Shown one piece after another: positions 37,759 to 46,021 of a DNA stretch of 64,000 bases. Where the stretch lies: contig SSGH01000006.1 of the NCBI GenBank assembly GCA_008015835.1, positions 124,001 to 188,000 on the forward strand. The letters run 5' to 3'. Both the position numbers and the translations under genes were made by a program. How positions within the stretch are numbered: position 1 is the first letter of the stretch; the number at the start of each line of letters is the position of its first letter. Source of the stretch: Lysobacter sp. Lineage in GTDB: Bacteria > Pseudomonadota > Gammaproteobacteria > Xanthomonadales > Xanthomonadaceae. The notes beneath the pieces were generated by a model, which did no database searches, was not told the origin of the DNA, and worked only from the letters and a program-made list of their open reading frames with translations.

Positions 37759-38355
37759 ATGCTCGAACGATTCGCTGTCAGTATCGCCGCATCCACAATT
37801 CTCGCGATCTTGGGGAAGTTGGGCCTTCTCTACTACAGTGCGCAGGGGGCTGGCAGGGACTGGCTTGACGAAGCTGTCTTACAGTCGGATCTAGTAGTGC
37901 TCCTGCTGGCGCTGTTCTTGATCTTCTTGCGCGGCAAGATGATGCACGATGATGCCGCCTTCTTCGGTGACTTGGCCAAGGTGGGCCAACCGGTTTTCAA
38001 GAGGGACAAAGTATCCATGCGCTTGATTCGACTTGGGCTTTTCTTAGGGTACACATCCTGGCTATTGTGGGCACCAGCGATCTACTTTCTAGAGAGGCCG
38101 CGACGATTCGCCGCATTCTTTGTAGCGAGCATAGTTCTTTCAACGATCTGGCTTGTCATCGACATCGTTACACGAGTGAAGATTGATTGGCGAAGAGCGT
38201 TTTGGGTTATTCCCAACATCTGCTATGCACTTCTTGCTGCTCTCATGCTGGTAGAAGGTTGGTCAACCATTGCAGCGCTGGGTCTCATTGCAGTTCTTGT
38301 CGTGGACTGGCTGGTGTCTGACCCTACCACGGGCCATTTCGGCGCTGCCGCCTAA
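37759..38355 (+). CDS. Cassette-borne polytopic membrane protein
   Basis: 198 residues with about six membrane segments (10-28, 45-60, 90-112, 118-138, 150-167, 170-187). The first loop (RGKMMHDDAAFFGDLAKVGQPVF) is cytoplasmic and charged. Its stop TAA lies inside the RYYYAAC-like GCCTAAC of a third attC-like end, as in integron cassettes. GC content lies between the AT-rich cassettes and the host. Family not recognised. Confidence 0.75.
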   Translation: MLERFAVSIAASTILAILGKLGLLYYSAQGAGRDWLDEAVLQSDLVVLLLALFLIFLRGKMMHDDAAFFGDLAKVGQPVFKRDKVSMRLIRLGLFLGYTSWLLWAPAIYFLERPRRFAAFFVASIVLSTIWLVIDIVTRVKIDWRRAFWVIPNICYALLAALMLVEGWSTIAALGLIAVLVVDWLVSDPTTGHFGAAA

Positions 38356-38376
38356 CCTCTCGTTCAAGCGGCGACG
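38350..38376. repeat. Left half of a third attC-like site
   Basis: GCCTAAC (38350-38356) followed by CTCTCGTTCAAGCGGCG, the same layout as the two other sites. No right half with GTTRRRY was found before the direct repeats at 38398, so this site is truncated. Confidence 0.5.
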
Positions 38377-38397
38377 CGCTACGGCAGCTGATCCGGT

Positions 38398-38503
38398 GAA
38401 GACCGGGACACCCACAATTCCACAACGACAGAAATCAATCTCTCATTTAGAAGAAGACCAGGACACCCACAATTCCACAACGACAGAAATCAATCTCTCA
38501 TTT
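38398..38503. repeat. 51-bp direct repeat, two copies, with GGACACCCAC core
   Basis: 38398-38448 and 38453-38503 are identical except for one base (GAAGACC-GGACACCCACAA... to ...CAATCTCTCATTT). They lie between the cassette array and the transposase gene. Confidence 0.95.
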
Positions 38504-38593
38504 CACCGCTCACCCCCCCGAACAAACATCTCGCCACAAATCCCTCGCCCACGCGCCATCCTCCCTCACGGGCGGCGCATACCCTTCTTCTGT

Positions 38594-39550
38594 TCAATCC
38601 AGCAACGTCGCCAACCGGACGCCTTTGAGCCACCGCTGTCCGATCCGTTCGGCCAAGGCGATCAGATCCTGCGCCGAACCGGCGGCGCGCGCCCAGCCGC
38701 TCCCGAACGCAGCCACTCGCATCGCCCAACGATGCGCGCTTCGATCGATGACCGAAAGAACGGCGGGCGCGTTCTCCGCGATCCGGCCGCGCTTTCCCGG
38801 CGCGAGCGTTCGTCCGGTCCAGTCGAGCAGTTGCAAATAATCCGCGGCGCTCAGGCCGACATTCGGACGTAGGTTGCCGGCGATCGGGCGCAGAGGTTCC
38901 GCGAGCGCTGCGGGCTGCGAACGCGCGTCGACGATTCGTTGCGCGGCGCTCGTATGCGCAGAGGTTTCCAGTCGAACGACGATTCCTGCGCGGATCGGGT
39001 TGAGATCGACGTATGCCATCGCGGCGAGCAGCGAACGTTCGTCGCACAGCGCTTGGCACTTATAGCGCCCTTCCCAGAACCGCCCTTTACAACCGTCCTC
39101 GCGATTGGCTCGGCGAGCGATGGGTTCGACGAGACAGCGCATCAGCCACGACAGACTGCCCAGTCGGCGACGGACGACATCGAGCCGTACCGGGTCGGCC
39201 AGCAAGCGCTGGCGCTTCTCTTGCGCGGCGGCTTCATCGCTCGTTCTCGGCGGGAACAGACGCAGCCATCGATCCGCGACATCGTCGTCGTTCCACATCG
39301 ATGCGGTTTGTGGATCGAGGCTGAGCACAAGATGCAGGTGATTGCTCATCACCGCATACGCATGCACGGATACCGCGAAGCACGTCGCGACCAGACGAAT
39401 GCGGGTCTCGATCCATTCCTTGCGATGCTCGAAGTTGCGCCCGGAATAATCGTCGGCGCCGCAGAGAAACGCGCGACGCACGCATCGTTGGACGCAATGG
39501 TATGCGCCGGCGACGTTCGGAGGAGCGATCTGCGCACGGGGTCGGGTCAT
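38594..39550 (-). CDS. REP-associated tyrosine transposase (RAYT, IS200/IS605-like)
   Basis: 318 residues from the ATG at 39550; a TTG 24 bp further upstream is unlikely. N-terminal Y1_Tnp domain: GAYHCVQRCVRRAFLCG, the HUH motif in SNHLHLVLS, and AYVDLNPIRAG with the following basic region; catalytic Tyr lies in that last segment or in the WEGRYKCQAL block. The C-terminal 130 residues are the extension seen in Xanthomonadaceae members. Such enzymes nick REP hairpins and are normally single copy. GGACACCCAC repeats lie on both sides. Confidence 0.88.
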   Translation of the reverse strand: MTRPRAQIAPPNVAGAYHCVQRCVRRAFLCGADDYSGRNFEHRKEWIETRIRLVATCFAVSVHAYAVMSNHLHLVLSLDPQTASMWNDDDVADRWLRLFPPRTSDEAAAQEKRQRLLADPVRLDVVRRRLGSLSWLMRCLVEPIARRANREDGCKGRFWEGRYKCQALCDERSLLAAMAYVDLNPIRAGIVVRLETSAHTSAAQRIVDARSQPAALAEPLRPIAGNLRPNVGLSAADYLQLLDWTGRTLAPGKRGRIAENAPAVLSVIDRSAHRWAMRVAAFGSGWARAAGSAQDLIALAERIGQRWLKGVRLATLLD

Positions 39551-39574
39551 CGGCGCAGCATCGCATTGGCTCAA

Positions 39575-39712
39575 GCGAAAGGATGTCAGATATTTCCACG
39601 TTGAGGTGTCGGAAAAGTCTGATTCGTGGGTGTCCTCGCTTTTCCTTCCGGATTTATGGATGTCCTCGCCTTTTCCTCGCGCGCTGTCGAGTGCAATCGC
39701 AGGACAACTCGC
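39575..39712. repeat. GTGGGTGTCC-type repeats between the transposase and trpE
   Basis: GTGGGTGTCCTCGCTTTTCC (39627-39646) and GGATGTCCTCGCCTTTTCC (39658-39676) are two degenerate copies, in the opposite orientation to the GGGACACCCA copies at 38404 and 43352. Confidence 0.7.
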
Positions 39713-41200
39713 TCACAACCCTTTCGCGGCCTGCTCCACCGCGCGGAACAGCGCGCGGCCCTTGTTCATCGTCTCTTCCCATTCTTTTTCGGGGTCGGAG
39801 TCGTAGACGATGCCGGCGCCGGCCTGCACGTGCAGTTTGCCGTCTTGGATCACGGCGGTGCGGATCGCGATGGCGGTGTCGGCGTCGCCGTGCCAGCCGA
39901 TGTAACCGATGCTGCCGGCGTACACATTCCGCTTGACCGGCTCCAATTCGCGGATCACTTCCAAGGCGCGGATTTTCGGCGCGCCGCTCACGGTGCCGGC
40001 GGGAAACGTGGCGCGCAGCACGTCGGCGTAGGTCAGGCCATCCTTCAGACGCCCGGTCACTTCGCTGACGATGTGCATGACGTGGCTGTAGCGTTCGATC
40101 ACGAAGCGGTCGCCGACGTCGACGCTGCCGGCTTCGCTGACGCGACCGACGTCGTTGCGGCCGAGATCGATCAGCATCAGATGCTCGGCGCGCTCTTTCG
40201 GGTCCGCCAACAATTCGGCTTCCAGCACGAGGTCGTCTTCGTGCGTGCGGCCGCGCGGGCGGGTGGCGGCGATCGGGCGCACGGTGACGCGACCGTCCTG
40301 CAGCCGCACCAGGATTTCGGGCGACGAGCCCACCACTTGGGTGTCCCCGACATCGAGAAAATACATGTAAGGCGACGGGTTCAGCGCGCGCAGCGCGCGA
40401 TACACGTCCACCGGGCGGGCGCGGAACGGCACGCTCAGGCGTTGGCTCAGCACGACTTGGAAAATATCGCCGGCGCGAATGTAGTCCTTGGATTTTTCCA
40501 CCGCGGCGATAAAGCCCTCGCGGGTGAAACCGGAGACGAAATCGCTTTCGCTCAAACCGGCGGAATCGAGCGTCTCCGGGTACCCGGCGCCGCCTTGGCG
40601 CAAACGATACGTCAATTCGTCGAGACGGCGATTCGCGTGCGCCCATGCGCGCGGCTCGCGCGGGTCGGCGTGCACCACCAGATACAAGCGGCCCTTCAAA
40701 TTGTCGAACACCGCCACTTCGCGGCTGTCCATCAGCAGGATGTCGGGCGTGCCCAACTCATCGCGATAGTCCGGATGCAGCGCGCTGCCGCGCAGCCGCG
40801 GTTCGATGTACTGGATGCACTCGAATCCGAACCAGCCGACCAAGCCGCCGGTGAACCCGGGCAGATCGGGGCAGCGCGCGACCCGCTGCGCGGCGCGCAG
40901 GCGCTCCACTTCGGCGAGCGGGTCTTCGACGACGCGGCTTTCGATGAGATCGCCCAGTTCGGTGACGAACAAGGTGTGGCCGGCGAAGGCGTACACGCGA
41001 TGCGCGGGCAGGCCGATGATGGAATAGCGGCCGAAGCGCTCGCCGCCTTCCACGGACTCGAACAAATAGGTGTTCGGGCCGTCGGCGAGTTTGAGATAGA
41101 CCGACAGCGGCGTGTCGAGGTCGGACAGCACCTCGCGCACGATCGGAACGAGGGTGTGGCCGTCGGCGGCGCACTGCTGGAATTGTTCGAACGAAATCAC
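39713..41200 (-). CDS. trpE: Anthranilate synthase component I
   Basis: 495 residues. It makes anthranilate from chorismate, the first step to tryptophan. [19 protein letters not shown] is the tryptophan-binding N-terminal segment. The catalytic domain has [60 protein letters not shown] and [12 protein letters not shown]. The start is a GTG at 41200 (ISFEQFQQC), with AGGACG before it; close relatives begin in the same way. The partner trpG is not in the window and would lie beyond the transposase region, which may have inserted after trpE. Confidence 0.96.
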   Translation of the reverse strand: MISFEQFQQCAADGHTLVPIVREVLSDLDTPLSVYLKLADGPNTYLFESVEGGERFGRYSIIGLPAHRVYAFAGHTLFVTELGDLIESRVVEDPLAEVERLRAAQRVARCPDLPGFTGGLVGWFGFECIQYIEPRLRGSALHPDYRDELGTPDILLMDSREVAVFDNLKGRLYLVVHADPREPRAWAHANRRLDELTYRLRQGGAGYPETLDSAGLSESDFVSGFTREGFIAAVEKSKDYIRAGDIFQVVLSQRLSVPFRARPVDVYRALRALNPSPYMYFLDVGDTQVVGSSPEILVRLQDGRVTVRPIAATRPRGRTHEDDLVLEAELLADPKERAEHLMLIDLGRNDVGRVSEAGSVDVGDRFVIERYSHVMHIVSEVTGRLKDGLTYADVLRATFPAGTVSGAPKIRALEVIRELEPVKRNVYAGSIGYIGWHGDADTAIAIRTAVIQDGKLHVQAGAGIVYDSDPEKEWEETMNKGRALFRAVEQAAKGL

Positions 41201-41526
41201 GCGGGACGTCCTGAAGAAAATGCGGGCGGAGGAAGGGACGGACTCAGCCGCGCCATCGCCTCGTCGTCCCCTTGGCCGGGCCGGCGTGGGCGCCGGTCCA
41301 CCGATCTGCGTTCGCGGATGCGTTCATGCGCCCATGCTAGCGATTTCCCCCTCGGCGCGCACCCGCGACGGCGTCCCGCCATCGCGACGACATCCGCATG
41401 TCATCGCGGCGTCACGCGATGCCGGGAGAATTAAAGACCATCGCAGGGACGACGGACGGAAGCAGGACCGCTTCCACTTTTCCCGGAACGGCGCCGCAAG
41501 GCGCCGTTCTTTTTTGGAATCCGACG
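41201..41526. other. Intergenic region between the hydrolase gene and trpE
   Basis: 326 bp. It holds a plus-strand hairpin and terminator pair (41458-41515), in the wrong orientation for trpE attenuation. No gene seen. Confidence 0.5.
41458..41515 (+). ncRNA. Candidate small RNA 3' end: hairpin plus intrinsic terminator
   Basis: GGAAGC-AGGACC-GCTTCC (41458-41475), then an unpaired ACTTTTCCC, then the terminator GAACGGCGCC-GCAA-GGCGCCGTTC-TTTTTT (41486-41515). No plus-strand gene lies upstream within the gap, so the terminator probably ends a small RNA that starts after about 41300. Promoter not identified. Confidence 0.45.
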
Positions 41527-42090
41527 TCAATCTCGGGCGCGCAACCTCTCGAGCAGCGCATAGCCGTCCGGCCATGCGCCATGACCGCTGTCGGTGTTGA
41601 TATGGCCCGCGTCGTGCAGGACCACGCAGTCGGCGCCCCACGCCTGCGCGTGACGGCGCGACCACTCGAGCGCGGCGTACGGATCGCGATCGCTCGCGAC
41701 CACGATGGCGCGAAACGGCATCGCCGCCGTCGGCACGGGATCGAAGCCGGTCGGACCCGCCGGGTAATTCGGGCCCAGCGGGTCGCTGGGGGCGACGATC
41801 AATGCGCCGGCCACGCGCGCGATCTGCGCGGGCGCGGCGTCGCGCAGCCAATGCGCGACCAAGATCGCCCCGGTGCTGTGCCCTGCGAGGACGACCGGCT
41901 CGGACCGCTCGGCGAGCGCATCCTCGAGCATGCGCACCCAGTCGTCGCGCACGGGCGCGTCCCAATCGCGCTGGCGTACGCGGCGAATGCCGGGATCGTG
42001 GGCCTCCCACAGGCTTTGCCAGTGCGCCGGGCCGGAATCGCCGAGGCCAGGCAGCATCAACACTTCGTGCTTCCGCGTCGCGTCGCGCAC
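41527..42090 (-). CDS. RBBP9/YdeN-type serine hydrolase
   Basis: 187 residues from a GTG at 42090, two bases after the rpe stop. Alpha/beta hydrolase with PGLGDSGPAHWQ, the nucleophile Ser in VLAGHSTGAI, the acid in SDRDPYA and the His in HDAGHINTDSGHG, all characteristic of RBBP9/YdeN. Substrate unknown. Translationally coupled to rpe. Confidence 0.88.
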   Translation of the reverse strand: MRDATRKHEVLMLPGLGDSGPAHWQSLWEAHDPGIRRVRQRDWDAPVRDDWVRMLEDALAERSEPVVLAGHSTGAILVAHWLRDAAPAQIARVAGALIVAPSDPLGPNYPAGPTGFDPVPTAAMPFRAIVVASDRDPYAALEWSRRHAQAWGADCVVLHDAGHINTDSGHGAWPDGYALLERLRARD

Positions 42091-42092
42091 CG

Positions 42093-42776
42093 TCAGCGCA
42101 CCGCCGCGACTGCGGCCTTCATCGCCGCGACCACGGCCCGGTAATCGGCGTGACCGAAAATCGCCGAACCGGCGACGAAGGTGTCGGCGCCGGCCTTCGC
42201 GATCTCCGCGATGTTGTCCACCTTCACGCCGCCGTCGATTTCGAGGCGAATGACCTTGCCGGTGCGCGCGGTGGCGGCATCGATGCGTTGACGCACGACG
42301 CGCAGCTTCTCCAGCGCGGAAGGAATGAAACTCTGGCCGCCGAAGCCCGGGTTCACCGACATCAGCAGCACCAGATCCAGTTCGTCGAGCACGTAATCCA
42401 GCGCCTCGACCGGCGTGGCCGGGTTGAGCACGAGACCGGCTTGGCAGCCGCTGGATTTGATCAATTGGATCGTGCGATGGACGTGCCGACTGGCTTCGGG
42501 ATGGAAGCTGATCAGCGAAGCCCCGGCCTTGGCGAAGTCCGGCACGATGCGATCGACCGGTTCCACCATCAGATGCACGTCGATCGGCGCGGTCACGCCG
42601 TGCTTGCGCAGCGCCTCGCAGACCAGCGGGCCGATGGTGAGATTGGGCACGTAATGGTTGTCCATCACGTCGAAATGCACCCAATCGGCGCCCGCGGCGA
42701 GGACGTTGTCGACCTCTTCGCCGAGCTTGGCGAAATTCGCCGACAGGATGGACGGAGCGATGACGGTGGGTTGCAT
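42093..42776 (-). CDS. rpe: Ribulose-phosphate 3-epimerase
   Basis: 227 residues. It interconverts ribulose 5-phosphate and xylulose 5-phosphate in the pentose phosphate pathway. [56 protein letters not shown] and [11 protein letters not shown] are the conserved metal and phosphate loops. The start at 42776 (MQPTVIAPS) is preferred over an upstream reading that passes into the REP element. Leads the rpe-hydrolase pair. Confidence 0.97.
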   Translation of the reverse strand: MQPTVIAPSILSANFAKLGEEVDNVLAAGADWVHFDVMDNHYVPNLTIGPLVCEALRKHGVTAPIDVHLMVEPVDRIVPDFAKAGASLISFHPEASRHVHRTIQLIKSSGCQAGLVLNPATPVEALDYVLDELDLVLLMSVNPGFGGQSFIPSALEKLRVVRQRIDAATARTGKVIRLEIDGGVKVDNIAEIAKAGADTFVAGSAIFGHADYRAVVAAMKAAVAAVR

Positions 42777-42785
42777 GAGGTCGGC

Positions 42786-42909
42786 TGTAGGAGCGGCGCA
42801 GGCCGCGATTATCGCCAATCGAGGCCGCCGTAGGAGCGGCGCAAGCCGCGACCGGAAAGACGGGACCGGAAAGACGGGATGCGTTGTCGCGGCTTGCGCC
42901 GCTCCTACG
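42786..42909. repeat. REP/BIME cluster, three GTAGGAGCGGCGCAAGCCGCGA copies
   Basis: Copies at 42786-42808 and 42829-42852 in direct orientation and 42886-42909 inverted. The second and third are perfect 24-bp inverted repeats separated by a 33-bp spacer that itself carries CGGAAAGACGGGA twice. The palindromic core GCGGC-GCAA-GCCGC is the common Xanthomonadaceae REP. Confidence 0.93.
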
Positions 42910-42926
42910 CGTGATCGCTCGACCCG

Positions 42927-43259
42927 TCAGCGCGGTTTGCGCAGATCGCGGATGCGGTCGTAGGCGGCATTGATCTCGCTAGCCCGCTTTTCGGCCTGCT
43001 CGCGCAGTTCCTCGGCCACGCCCATCAGTTTGTCGGGGTGGTACTGCGAAATCAGCCGGCGGTAGGCCTGCTCGATTTCGGCGTCGGTCGCATCCTCCAG
43101 CACGCCGAGCACGCGATAGGGCGTATCGCGCTTGCTCTTGAACCAGTCGGCGTCGAACGCGTGCCCGATCAACAAGCCGATCAGCCCGCCGCCCGGGTGG
43201 CGAAACAGCAGCCAGCCCGCGATGAACCCGAAAAATTTGCCGTACCAGCGTTGTTTCAT
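42927..43259 (-). CDS. Short membrane-anchored J-domain protein (DjlA-like)
   Basis: 110 residues. An N-terminal hydrophobic Gly-rich segment (FFGFIAGWLLFRHPGGGLIGLLIGHA) is followed by a J domain with YRVLGVLEDATDAEIEQAYRRL and the HPD tripeptide in SQYHPDKL. This is a DjlA without its middle domain, a form common in Xanthomonadaceae. It would recruit DnaK to the inner membrane. Confidence 0.85.
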   Translation of the reverse strand: MKQRWYGKFFGFIAGWLLFRHPGGGLIGLLIGHAFDADWFKSKRDTPYRVLGVLEDATDAEIEQAYRRLISQYHPDKLMGVAEELREQAEKRASEINAAYDRIRDLRKPR

Positions 43260-43582
43260 GGCGCAGAGTGTACCCGAGGCGGTTGGGTGGGCTTGGGGGC
43301 GGCAAGTTTCAGGGATGGAGGTTGAGGTTTGGGGATGGAGGTTTGGGGTTTGGGGACACCCATTTTTGAGGAGGTTTGGGGACACCCATTTTTGGGACGC
43401 GGGAAGTTTGTTGCTCATCTCATCTTGGGACACCCACTTATGGCATTGCCGGGACATTCCCGGCGCACATTCCCGGGACATTCCCGGGACACCCACTTCT
43501 CCAACGAGCGCCCCTACCTCACGACGGGCGTCCGCGTCCCGTTGGCCGTACACTGGCCCGCCCGCTTCCCGCACCGTTGCGC
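43260..43582. repeat. Cluster of GGGACACCCA repeats between the J-domain gene and purC
   Basis: GGGGACACCCATTTTTG at 43352 and again at 43378, GGGACACCCACTT at 43428 and GGGACACCCACTTCT at 43487, with CCGGGACATTCCCGG palindromes between (43450-43488). The first two lie 26 bp apart amid GGTTTGGGG tracts. The 51-bp repeats at 38398 share the core. Confidence 0.85.
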
Positions 43583-44512
43583 ATGGCGACCACTCTGCTT
43601 CACGCCGATCTGCCCGGACTGCCGCTGCGTCATCGCGGCAAGGTTCGCGATGTGTTCGATCTGCCGGCCGATACGCTGCCCGCCGACGCTCGCGACGCCG
43701 GCCCGCTGCTGTTGATCGTGGCCACCGACCGGCTCAGTGCCTTCGACGTGGTGTTGCCCGACCCGATCCCCGGCAAGGGCGAGATGCTCTGCCAAATCAG
43801 CAACTTCTGGTTCGAGAAGACCGCGCACCTGCTGCCGAACCACTTGACCGGCATTGAGGTCGCTCGCGTGTTGCCGGCCGGCGCGGATGCCGCGCTGTAC
43901 GCCCAACGCACGGTGGTGACCCGCAAACTCAAGCCGGTGCCGGTGGAAGCCATCGCCCGCGGCTATCTGATCGGCAGCGGCTGGAAGGACTACCAACGCA
44001 CCGGCCGGGTCAGCGGCATCGCCTTGCCCAACGGCCTGCGCCAAGCCGAAAAACTGCCGGAACCGATCTTCACGCCCTCCACCAAAGCCGCGGTGGGCGA
44101 TCACGACGAGAACATCGATTTCGACACGATGGTGAAGACCGTCGGCGCCGAACTGGCCGAGCAGGTGCGCGACGCGACCCTGCGCCTGTACCGCTACGCC
44201 GCCGACTACGCCGCCGCGCGCGGCATTCTGCTGGCGGACACGAAGTTCGAATTCGGCACCGACGCCGACGGCCGTCTGTACGTGATGGACGAAATGCTGA
44301 CGCCGGATTCCTCGCGCTACTGGCCGGCCGACGAGTACGCCGTCGGCGCCAGCCCGCCGAGCTACGACAAACAATTCGTCCGCGACTATCTGGAAACGCT
44401 GGACTGGAACAAAACCGCGCCCGGCCCGCATCTGCCCGCCGAGGTCATCGAACGCACCCGCGCGAAATACGCCGAGGCGCTGATGCGCTTGGCGGGCATT
44501 TCGGTGGATTGA
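43583..44512 (+). CDS. purC: SAICAR synthetase (long form)
   Basis: 309 residues; the E. coli enzyme has 237. It joins CAIR with aspartate in purine synthesis. [63 protein letters not shown] and LADTKFEFG with [13 protein letters not shown] are the diagnostic blocks. The extra length belongs to the yeast-type subfamily usual in Xanthomonadaceae. The ATG at 43583 precedes the first conserved strand. Confidence 0.97.
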   Translation: MATTLLHADLPGLPLRHRGKVRDVFDLPADTLPADARDAGPLLLIVATDRLSAFDVVLPDPIPGKGEMLCQISNFWFEKTAHLLPNHLTGIEVARVLPAGADAALYAQRTVVTRKLKPVPVEAIARGYLIGSGWKDYQRTGRVSGIALPNGLRQAEKLPEPIFTPSTKAAVGDHDENIDFDTMVKTVGAELAEQVRDATLRLYRYAADYAAARGILLADTKFEFGTDADGRLYVMDEMLTPDSSRYWPADEYAVGASPPSYDKQFVRDYLETLDWNKTAPGPHLPAEVIERTRAKYAEALMRLAGISVD

Positions 44513-44555
44513 AGCGCCGTTCTCGCGCGTCGGATCGCAATCAGGAGGGCATCGC

Positions 44556-45053
44556 ATGTCGGAACCAAACCCTTACGCCCCGCCGAATGCGGCCGTTGCC
44601 GATCATGTCGACGCCGAGACGGCGCCGCCTCTTTGGAACCCGACCGCCGCAGGAAGTTGGAGCATTTTGTTCAGCCCGATCTTCGGCGCTTACCTGCATA
44701 TGCAGAACTGGAAAGCGCTGGGTGAGCCGGCGCAGGCGGCCAAGTCCAAGCGGTGGCTCATCGCGAGCATCGTCTTCATCGTCGTGATGGGAGCCTCCTC
44801 GCTGTTCATACCCGAATCCGAAGGCTGGGATGCCCTCGCCAGAGTCGGCGGCTTCGTGCTGTTGATCGTCTGGTACTACGCCATGGGCAAATCGCAGCAA
44901 ACCTACGTCGCCGCGCGCTTCGGGAAGAACTACCCGCGTCGCGGTTGGGCGATTCCCATCGCCGTGGCGTTCGGTGCATTCATCCTCTATTTCCTGCTCT
45001 TCGTCCTCGTGGGCGCGGCGCTGATCGCGACGGGCGTGTTGCCCGAGATGTGA
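44556..45053 (+). CDS. Small membrane protein with N-terminal NPYAPP motif
   Basis: 165 residues with a strong ribosome site (AGGAGGGC). The N-terminus EPNPYAPPNA is a signature of several small bacterial membrane proteins. Three or four membrane segments (about 32-45, 68-85, 93-110, 130-158). Resembles the GYF-less DUF families of uncharacterised membrane proteins; I cannot name it. Single gene after purC. Confidence 0.75.
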   Translation: MSEPNPYAPPNAAVADHVDAETAPPLWNPTAAGSWSILFSPIFGAYLHMQNWKALGEPAQAAKSKRWLIASIVFIVVMGASSLFIPESEGWDALARVGGFVLLIVWYYAMGKSQQTYVAARFGKNYPRRGWAIPIAVAFGAFILYFLLFVLVGAALIATGVLPEM

Positions 45054-45150
45054 GACCCCGGAAGAGCGCATAGACTTGCATGGTCTCGACCGGCGAAAAC
45101 GGCTCGAATCCGACGCCGACACCATCCACAACGACCGCGGGAGCATGACG

Positions 45151-45648
45151 ATGAACGCGACTACGGAACTGCCTCTGTCCACCGAACGCCCCATCGACCG
45201 CTGGTTCTCGAAATACTCCGGCGATCATCAGAACGGCACGAATCAAACGATTCACTTCATCGCGGTGCCGACGATTCTGTGGACCGTGACCGCGATGCTG
45301 TGGTGCATTCCGGTGCCGGGCACATGGTTCCAGCCCGGCGCGTGGTGCGCGCTGGCGATGTTCGCGGCGTGGATGTTCTATTACCGCGCCTCGCGCAAGA
45401 TCGGCCTGGGGATGCTCGCGGTGTTCGTGGGCATGTCGTGGTTCAACCGCTGGCTGTACGGCGCCATCGGGCCGATGGCGATGCTGCAACTGGCCGCGGC
45501 CGTGTTCGTGGCGGCCTGGATCGCGCAGTTCGTCGGCCACAAGATCGAAGGCAAAAAGCCCAGCTTCTTCACCGACGTGGTGTATCTGCTGATCGGCCCG
45601 GCGTGGGTGCTGGGTAAGGTCTATCGCGCATTCGGTTGGAAGTTCTGA
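45151..45648 (+). CDS. Mpo1/DUF962 family membrane protein
   Basis: 165 residues; the ATG at 45151 is 7 nt from a GGGAG site, better spaced than the ATG at 45145. WFSKYSGDHQNGTNQTIHFIAVPT at the N-terminus and AQFVGHKIEGKKPSFFTDVVYLLIGPAWVLGK at the C-terminus match Mpo1/YGL010w. The yeast protein is an Fe-dependent dioxygenase for 2-hydroxy fatty acids; the conserved His residues (DHQN, HFIAVP, GHKIEG) are present. Four membrane helices. Confidence 0.9.
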   Translation: MNATTELPLSTERPIDRWFSKYSGDHQNGTNQTIHFIAVPTILWTVTAMLWCIPVPGTWFQPGAWCALAMFAAWMFYYRASRKIGLGMLAVFVGMSWFNRWLYGAIGPMAMLQLAAAVFVAAWIAQFVGHKIEGKKPSFFTDVVYLLIGPAWVLGKVYRAFGWKF

Positions 45649-46021
45649 ACGATGCGATGCGATGCCGGCTTCGATCCGGCATCGCTACCAGCGCTCTTCG
45701 CCGCTCTCGCTTCCAACGCTCGCGACACCAGCGGCTGTTAAGGAAGGCCAATCACTTGGGTGATTGATCCGCGAGCGCGTCATTCATGGCGCGCGGAACC
45801 TCTGAATTGTTCAGAGGTTCCTTAACGCTCAGGGCGCATTGCGTTGCGAATTCGGCGGCCCGGTGCGAGGCGCGGGCGGCTTGAACGCGGAATATCGCGC
45901 GACACGGCCAGCGATCGAAATTTCCGATGCGGGAGGGCCGAACTGGCCGCTTTCGCGAAAAACTCCCGTGACCTGATTACGTCGCCTCGCTCCGAAGGCG
46001 CGAAATCCAAGGGAGGAATCC
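45649..46021. other. Intergenic region before the lipoprotein array
   Basis: 373 bp without a gene. It contains the hairpin element at 45737-45827 and presumably the promoter of the first array gene, which has a strong GGGAGGA ribosome site at 46010-46016. Confidence 0.5.
45737..45827. repeat. Nested and mutually exclusive hairpins
   Basis: Hairpin CAATCAC-TTG-GGTGATTG (45749-45766) and a perfect 12-bp stem GGAACCTCTGAA-TTG-TTCAGAGGTTCC (45795-45821). An outer pair GTTAAGGAA (45737-45745) and TTCCTTAAC (45819-45827) overlaps the right arm of the second stem, so the outer and inner pairings exclude each other. Confidence 0.75.

Noticed and set aside
38356-38593. Fourth cassette gene between the third attC-like end and the transposase
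   Set aside because: No reading frame with a start, ribosome site and plausible composition lies there; the space is mostly the 51-bp direct repeat.
36257-39600. Prophage or complete mobile integron
   Set aside because: No integrase, phage structural gene or attI was found. Only cassettes with attC-like sites and a RAYT gene are present.
41486-41515. trpE attenuator
   Set aside because: The T run follows the hairpin on the plus strand, whereas trpE is on the minus strand, and no Trp-rich leader peptide is visible before trpE.
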